19,489 nucleotides of DNA. Source: CAYZXL01 sp964482435. Its GTDB lineage: Bacteria > Auribacterota > JABMQX01. Below, piece after piece: positions 14,686 through 19,489 of the stretch. The notes beneath the pieces are model-generated. The model ran no database searches. It was not told the origin of the DNA and worked only from the letters and a program-made list of their open reading frames with translations. A program made the translations under genes and the position numbers. The stretch covers positions 1-19,489 of the forward strand of contig CAYZXL010000075.1 of NCBI GenBank assembly GCA_964482435.1. The letters run 5' to 3'. Every line of letters begins with the position of its first letter. Positions within the stretch are counted from its first letter, which is position 1.

Positions 14686-14750
14686 CGAGCGAGAGGAACC
14701 TGGCGCGCCGAGAGCAAGTGGCAACGCCTGGAAGCATTAGACCGCCAGAG

Positions 14751-14811
14751 CAACAAAAGTTGACTGTGTGGAGCAACGCGTTGGCGATGCAATAATTGCC
14801 ACAACCCGTTG
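14751..14811. promoter_or_regulatory. Cluster of four CAA...TTG inverted repeats
   Basis: Four small palindromes lie in 61 bp: CAACAAAAGTTG (14751-14762), CAACGCGTTG (14774-14783), GCAATAATTGC (14789-14799) and CAACCCGTTG (14802-14811). Spacing between centres is about 16-28 nt. They are 77 nt or more upstream of the 14888 start, where operators would be expected. No clear promoter was found in the same stretch. Confidence 0.35.
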
Positions 14812-14887
14812 TCTGGGAAGCAAATAGTACATCGGCAGTCCGTGGCTGATGTGATGAAATCTAAGTTTGAGGAGGGGGAGAAAAGCC

Positions 14888-15962
14888 GTGAAAACAAAGA
14901 AATGGACTGGAGTCATTCTGGCTGCGGTCTTGGCTGTGCTGAGCGCCTGCAGCACTTTGCGCTCATATGGCGCGACGTACTACGTGAATGATGGCTCGAC
15001 CACGAATGACGAGTGGTGCACCGCGCCCGGAAATGACGCAAATCCAGGCACGAGTCCGGGGAGTCCCAAGGCGACCGTGAAAGCGATTTTGGATTATGAC
15101 CTGGGTCCTGGCGACGTCGTGAAGATTGATACTGGGACGTATAACCTCACCGACAACATTTGGGTATCGAGTGCCGACAGCGGGTCAAGCACTAACCCGG
15201 TGAGGTTTGAGGCGTCGCCGTATGGGGTGGACATAGATCGGGGCAATACCTCGCAGGGGAAATGGGGGTGGAGTATTTCTGCCAACTATGTGACCGTCAC
15301 GACGGTGAGGGGCACACAGCATCCCGACGAGCCGGAAGTTTGGATGAAGGTCACGGGAGCATACTATGGGATCTATGTGTCCGGGGATTATTGCCGCCTG
15401 AGCCGGATAGATGTTTGCAACAACAGTTCGTCCGGCATCATGGTTTACAACCCTGCTGACCATGTGACAATTGAGAACTGCTTGGTTCGCTCCAACGACA
15501 ACGAAGGCATCTACGCGGATGCCGATTACGTCGCGGTCAAGAACTGCACGTTTTACGGAAATAAAAAGCGAGGGGTGGCGCTTTACTACTCCTCGCACTC
15601 TGAACTGGTCAACAACATCATCTGGGCGGATGGGGCCGGAAGACAGTGCGTCTATGTTTATTACGACCCCTTGAGCGGTTCGGACTATAACGATCTGTAT
15701 GTCACAAACGGAGCCCACGTCGGATACTACGAAGAGGAGTGTCCGAGCCTGATGGATTGGGTAAGGGAAACCGCCCGCGATGGGCAGAGCTTGAGCCGGG
15801 ATCCACTTTTTGTGGATGCGGCTGGCGGCGATTTTCATCTGCGAAGCTCTCAGACGGAAGGGACGTACGTGATTGCGCTTGCTGCGTGGACGAGCTATCC
15901 GGGTGAAGACAGTCCGGGGATTGACACGGGATTTGGAGACCTGGGAGCAGAGCTTTCGCCGA
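14888..15962 (+). CDS. Large beta-helix lipoprotein, N-terminal part (runs into assembly gap)
   Basis: The GTG at 14888, preceded by GAGGAGGGGG, opens a lipoprotein signal (WTGVILAAVLAVLSAC, lipobox LSAC). The mature protein begins ATYYVNDGSTTNDEW with the DUF1565-like GNDANPGTSPGSPKATVKAIL, then a right-handed parallel beta-helix region with NosD/Beta_helix-type turns (HVTIENCLVRSNDNEGIY, YVAVKNCTFYGNKKRGVAL, ELVNNIIWADG). It closes on a choice-of-anchor Q-like segment (DPLFVDAAGGDFHL...DSPGIDTGFGDLGAELSP). The contig stops inside that motif, at the point where related proteins read NGGRIN(M/I)GA. Such proteins are exported and usually bind or degrade polysaccharides or act in adhesion. It may be joined to the next entry as a single gene; the frames differ across the gap, whose size is unknown. 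Confidence 0.85.
15258..15312 (+). repeat. 55-bp exact repeat, copy 1
   Basis: This segment is identical to 16063-16117 for exactly 55 bases; the next base differs. It codes KWGWSISANYVTVTTVRG in both places. The second copy begins immediately at the end of the N run, so the assembly was probably broken by this repeat. Confidence 0.9.
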
Positions 15963-16062
15963 NNNNNNNNNNNNNNNNNNNNNNNNNNNNNNNNNNNNNN
16001 NNNNNNNNNNNNNNNNNNNNNNNNNNNNNNNNNNNNNNNNNNNNNNNNNNNNNNNNNNNNNN
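15963..16062. other. Scaffold gap (100 N)
   Basis: The run is exactly 100 N, the usual placeholder for an unknown gap length. If the missing part follows the module order seen downstream, it should hold the end of a choice-of-anchor Q segment, probably a TSP3-type segment and the start of the next beta-helix module, on the order of several hundred bases. That size is an inference. Confidence 0.98.
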
Positions 16063-16117
16063 GGAAATGGGGGTGGAGTATTTCTGCCAACTATGTGACC
16101 GTCACGACGGTGAGGGG
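16063..16117 (+). repeat. 55-bp exact repeat, copy 2
   Basis: The segment is an exact copy of 15258-15312, directly abutting the gap. Beyond it, the two modules continue to align at lower identity (WMKVTG, YCRLSRID, KNCT, GAHVGYY, SLS[R/Q]DPLFV), so they are diverged tandem modules rather than an assembly duplicate. Confidence 0.9.
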
Positions 16118-19097
16118 TACGCGGCACCCGTACCAGCCCGAAGTCTGGATGAAGGTCACGGGGGGAAACTGTGGGACTTACGTGACCGGCGATTATTGCC
16201 GCCTGAGCCGGATTGACGCGTGCAGCAACAGGTACGGCATCATGGTCTACGACGGTCATGATGTGACCATAGAGAATTGCCTCGCACGGGACAATGAGTA
16301 CTCGGGCATCTATATTGATTCTGATTATGTTACGGTCAAAAACTGCACGATGTACGGGAATCGCAGGCAAGGTGTATACCTCGGTTCGTCCTGCGAGGAC
16401 ATTGAGTTGCTAAACAACATCATCTGTGCGGACGGCTCAGGCAGATACGGGGTGAACGTTCAGAGCTCTATCCTGAGCAATTCGGACTACAACAATATCT
16501 ACGCGACGAATGGAGCCCACGTCGGATACTACAATGGAGACGTTTGCCCGACGCTCACGTACTGGCAATCGGAGACGGGCCTGGATGCAAATAGCTTGAG
16601 CCAGGACCCGTTGTTTGTCAACGTGGCCGGTGACGATTTCCATCTTCAGAGCACAGCGGGAAGCTATCACGATGGGGCATGGACGTCCGACGCGGATGAC
16701 AGTCCATGCATCTGCGCGGGTGACCCCCGTTCTGATTACTCCAATGAGCCCGAACCCAACGGGGGCCGCATAAACATGGGCGCGTACGGGGATACGGAGC
16801 AAGCCAGCAAGGCCATGGACAGCGACGGGGATGGTCTTCCGGACGTTTGGGAGAAGCGGATCATAGATTTCTACCCGGATGACGAGATCATTACCGTCTG
16901 GCATGTTCTGCCCGGCGATGATTTCGAGAGCGATGGCTTATCCAATGAGACGGAGTATCTCCGCGGGTCAGACCCCACTGCGGTAAGTACAACCGACACA
17001 TGGTATGTTGATGCCTCCGTTCCTTCTTCAGGCGATGGGACGACGCCGGGGACCGCCTTCAAGACGATTCAAGAAGGGATAAACGCCACGCTACCGGGTG
17101 ATATTGTCATTGCGGCGGAGGGGACGTACCAGGAATGCATTGATTTTGGTGGGAAAGCGATCACGGTTCGTTCGCAAGATCCCTCGGTTCCAGATGTGGT
17201 TGACGGCACCGTGATTGATGGGCTTTCGATGGGCAGAGTCATCACATTTAACTCCGATGAGGGACCGGATAGCGTTCTGTGCGGTTTCACGATCACTGGA
17301 GGGTGGGCGACCTCTGAGGGCGGGGGAGGTATCTTGTGCAACGGAGCTTCCCCGGTCATCGCCAACAATGTTATCAGGAACAACCGAATCATGACGGGGA
17401 ATGGTGCGGGCGTTTGCTGCATTGCTTCCTCGGCAGTCATTAGCGATAACGTGATCACGTGCAATCGCTGTTTTGGTAATCAGGACAAGGGTGGCGGGAT
17501 ATATTGCTCGGGAGGTTCACCAGAGATATCTCGCAACACGGTGAGTTTTAACTCGGCTGCGTCGCATGGTGGCGGGATATGCCTCTATGACTCAGCAGCG
17601 CTCGTGATGAACAACACCGTCTTCGGGAACGGAGCCGATTCTTCCGGCGGTGGAATACACTCCAGCGGGTCGGGAGCTTCGATAATCAGTAATACAATCG
17701 CCAACAACCAAGCATGGGAATCCGGGGGCGGTGTACACGGTGGGACTGTTTCCAACTGCATCGTGTGGGGGAACACGGCCTGGCAGAGCCCTCAGGTGTT
17801 CGAGGCCACGGTGACCTACTCCTGCATCGAAGGGGGCTACGCAGGACAGGGCAATCTCCCCTATCATCCCTACTTCGTGGACACGGATGCGGACAATTAC
17901 CATCTTCTGTCCTGGTCGCCGTGCATTGATGCTGGTGGCCCTGCTTCTGATTACTCGAACGAGCCGGAGCCAAACGGCGGACGGATCAACATTGGCGCCG
18001 ACGGGAATACCGCAGATGCTACTTCCAAGTCCTATAGTGACGAGGATGGCGATGGCCTCCCTGACAGTTGGGAGCAACAGATCGTGGACGCGGACCCGGA
18101 CGACCCGATCAATTCGGTGTGGGACGTTGCGCCCGGTGACGATTTTGATGGAGACGGCGTATCTAATCAGGATGAGTTTCTGTATGGCTCAGACCCTACT
18201 GAGCAGCCGCCTGCGGACTACACTTTGTCGGATGACCGGTTGGTGGCGTTCGACGAGACCTTTGTTTCGCCTGTTTTCCAGGCGGTGCTGGCGAGCAAGG
18301 AAAATGTCGAGGGGGTCGGCGTCCAGTACGACGTGGAGCTGGGTGGCTTCGGCGAGGTGAATGTACGCGTTGGGGGACCTCCGGCTCAACCGGACTTGAC
18401 CGCTTATGGGAACTATGTTTTGACAATTATCAACACAAGCCCGGATGACTTTTTCACCGTCAATCTCTACATTCGCAGCGGGGAAGAGATGACGATGAAC
18501 GTTAGCCGCATAGTAACGCTGATGCCGGGGGCGTCAGTGAACCTGTCTGTGAACCTGGGATCGGTGCCGAATCCGAACGACGTGAGAGAGATTGGGTTTG
18601 CTGTAAAGGCGTACATTGGGCAGGGATTTGGCCTTGCGGATGCCATCCGGCTAAAGGTCGAGGAAAAGGTGACAGGGGGTGCAGGAAGCATGTCCGTTCA
18701 GGATGAGACAAGGCTGCAGTGTGCAGATAGCGATGGCGACAGTATGCCCGACATGTGGGAAATCGAGCAAGGTTTGAATTCATTATTGGACGATGCTGGA
18801 CTTGATCTCGATCAAGATGGCCAAAGCAATCTCGCGGAATTCTTTGCTGGTACGGCTGTTAACGATCCCGCCTCAGTCTTCAGGGTTTTCCCCGATTCTG
18901 TTACAGCCGACAGCCTGGCACTCACTTGGACCTCGTCGCCGGGCAGGCTTTATCGGATCTGGCACAGCGATGACATGTTTTCCTGGTCTCCCGTGACACA
19001 CCACATACCCGCTGATAGCGGGGAGACAACATCCTGGCAAATCCGTCTGTTGCCAGCAGCATCAAGGGGCTACTACGTGATAGAAGTCATCCGATAG
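16063..19097 (+). CDS. Large modular beta-helix protein with choice-of-anchor Q and TSP3 calcium repeats, 5'-truncated by gap
   Basis: The frame opens inside a module homologous to the preceding entry and runs 1011 codons to TAG. Order: beta-helix module; choice-of-anchor Q (CICAGDPRSDYSNEPEPNGG); TSP3-type calcium loops (DSDGDGLPD at 16818, then DFESDGLSNETEYLRGSDPT); a second beta-helix module opening TWYVDASVPSSGDGTTPG with DUF1565-like turns and several ICNGASPVIANNVI / YCSGGSPEISRNTV repeats; a second Q segment (CIDAGGPASDYSNEPEPNGG); a second TSP3 (DEDGDGLPD at 18039); a beta-sandwich-like stretch; a third TSP3 (DSDGDSMPD at 18726); and a C-terminal Fn3-like domain (LTWTSSPGRLYRIWHSDD). 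No PEP-CTERM-like tail is visible. An exported, surface or matrix role is likely. It may be the C-terminal part of one giant lipoprotein starting at 14888, or a separate tandem paralogue. Confidence 0.85.
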
Positions 19098-19473
19098 GAG
19101 CCAGCGGCTCATGGAGAATTCCCCGGTATGGAAGAGGCACAGCGGTACCTGTCCGCGCAGAGGAGTGGAATGTGATTCTGCGGAGGGCCGCGAGGTGGCC
19201 GGGAGTAGGCAGTGTTGTGCGTGGTACTCGACGGCACCACGTCGGTCTGAGGCAAATTAAGCAATCGTTGGGGTCATGGAGAGCCAGTAAATGGCGCTCA
19301 GAGGCTGCCCGATTCCGGAGAGAGCCTTCGGGAATCGCCTGCTTGAATTCACTTGCTCGGGCACTGCAAGTCGATGTCCCTTATTGCCTTTGAACAGAAC
19401 CTTTCACGAAACCACAAAGACTTTGTAGCTCAATTCCACAACGGAAGTTCACCCCAAGCGAAGGGGGGACGTG
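19098..19473. other. Intergenic stretch at the right edge, no convincing gene
   Basis: A 5-bp hairpin with triloop (GAGCC AGC GGCTC, 19098-19110) directly follows the beta-helix stop but has no T-run. The ORF at 19172-19393 has Arg/Ser-rich, non-coding-like composition. SD-like AAGGGGGG (19461-19468) before ATG at 19474 suggests a plus-strand gene starting at the edge (MGVDW...), but only five codons are visible, so I do not call it. Confidence 0.5.
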
Positions 19474-19489
19474 ATGGGCGTGGACTGGA

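Noticed and set aside
1..19489. CRISPR array, tRNA or rRNA genes, intact insertion sequence
   Set aside because: No regularly spaced direct repeats, cloverleaf-like sequences, rRNA motifs or transposase domains were seen by eye; a tRNAscan/ISEScan run would settle this.

Overview
The window looks like a chromosomal or scaffold fragment from an uncultured member of the PVC superphylum, most likely a planctomycete-like lineage. This is inferred from family content only: a membrane Ser/Thr kinase with TPRs next to a kinase-associated ECF-type sigma factor, a prepilin-like/BNR_4 fusion, a Reg_prop propeller protein, and beta-helix proteins with choice-of-anchor Q and TSP3-type calcium repeats. 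A run of exactly 100 N (15963-16062) shows it is an assembled scaffold with an unsized gap. No rRNA, tRNA, CRISPR array, phage or intact insertion sequence was seen.

Layout, left to right. (1) 2-3242, plus strand: a 5'-truncated kinase-TM-TPR-lectin-like protein and, 4 nt later, its probable partner sigma factor. (2) 3373-3906, plus: an uncharacterised conserved-looking protein, followed by an attC-like inverted repeat (3964-4041) and an array of six short hairpins with a fixed 5-nt loop (4143-4416). (3) 4604-5161, plus: a small secreted protein with very strong ribosome-binding sites, followed by competing stem-loops. (4) 5281-6093: no convincing gene, but one copy of a dispersed repeat. (5) 6094-7998, minus: membrane-anchored BNR_4 protein. 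(6) 8746-11730, minus: secreted propeller/Y_Y_Y-like protein interrupted by one in-frame TAG. (7) 11983-13429: no convincing gene, second copy of the dispersed repeat and an orphan promoter. (8) 13430-14685, plus: two overlapping lipoprotein genes. (9) 14888-19097, plus: one very large modular beta-helix lipoprotein, or two tandem paralogues, split by the gap. (10) 19098-19489: nothing convincing; a new gene may begin at the right edge.

The genes share a cell-envelope theme. The left end is a signal-transduction unit whose kinase carries an outward-facing lectin-like domain. Nearly everything else is exported: a secreted protein, a membrane-anchored propeller, a secreted propeller, and lipoproteins including a giant one with glycan-binding-type folds. 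The two minus-strand propeller genes are preceded by near-identical promoter-like elements (TTGCC[C/A], 17 nt, TATATT), which hints at shared expression. Whether the kinase/sigma pair controls any of this cannot be read from the sequence.
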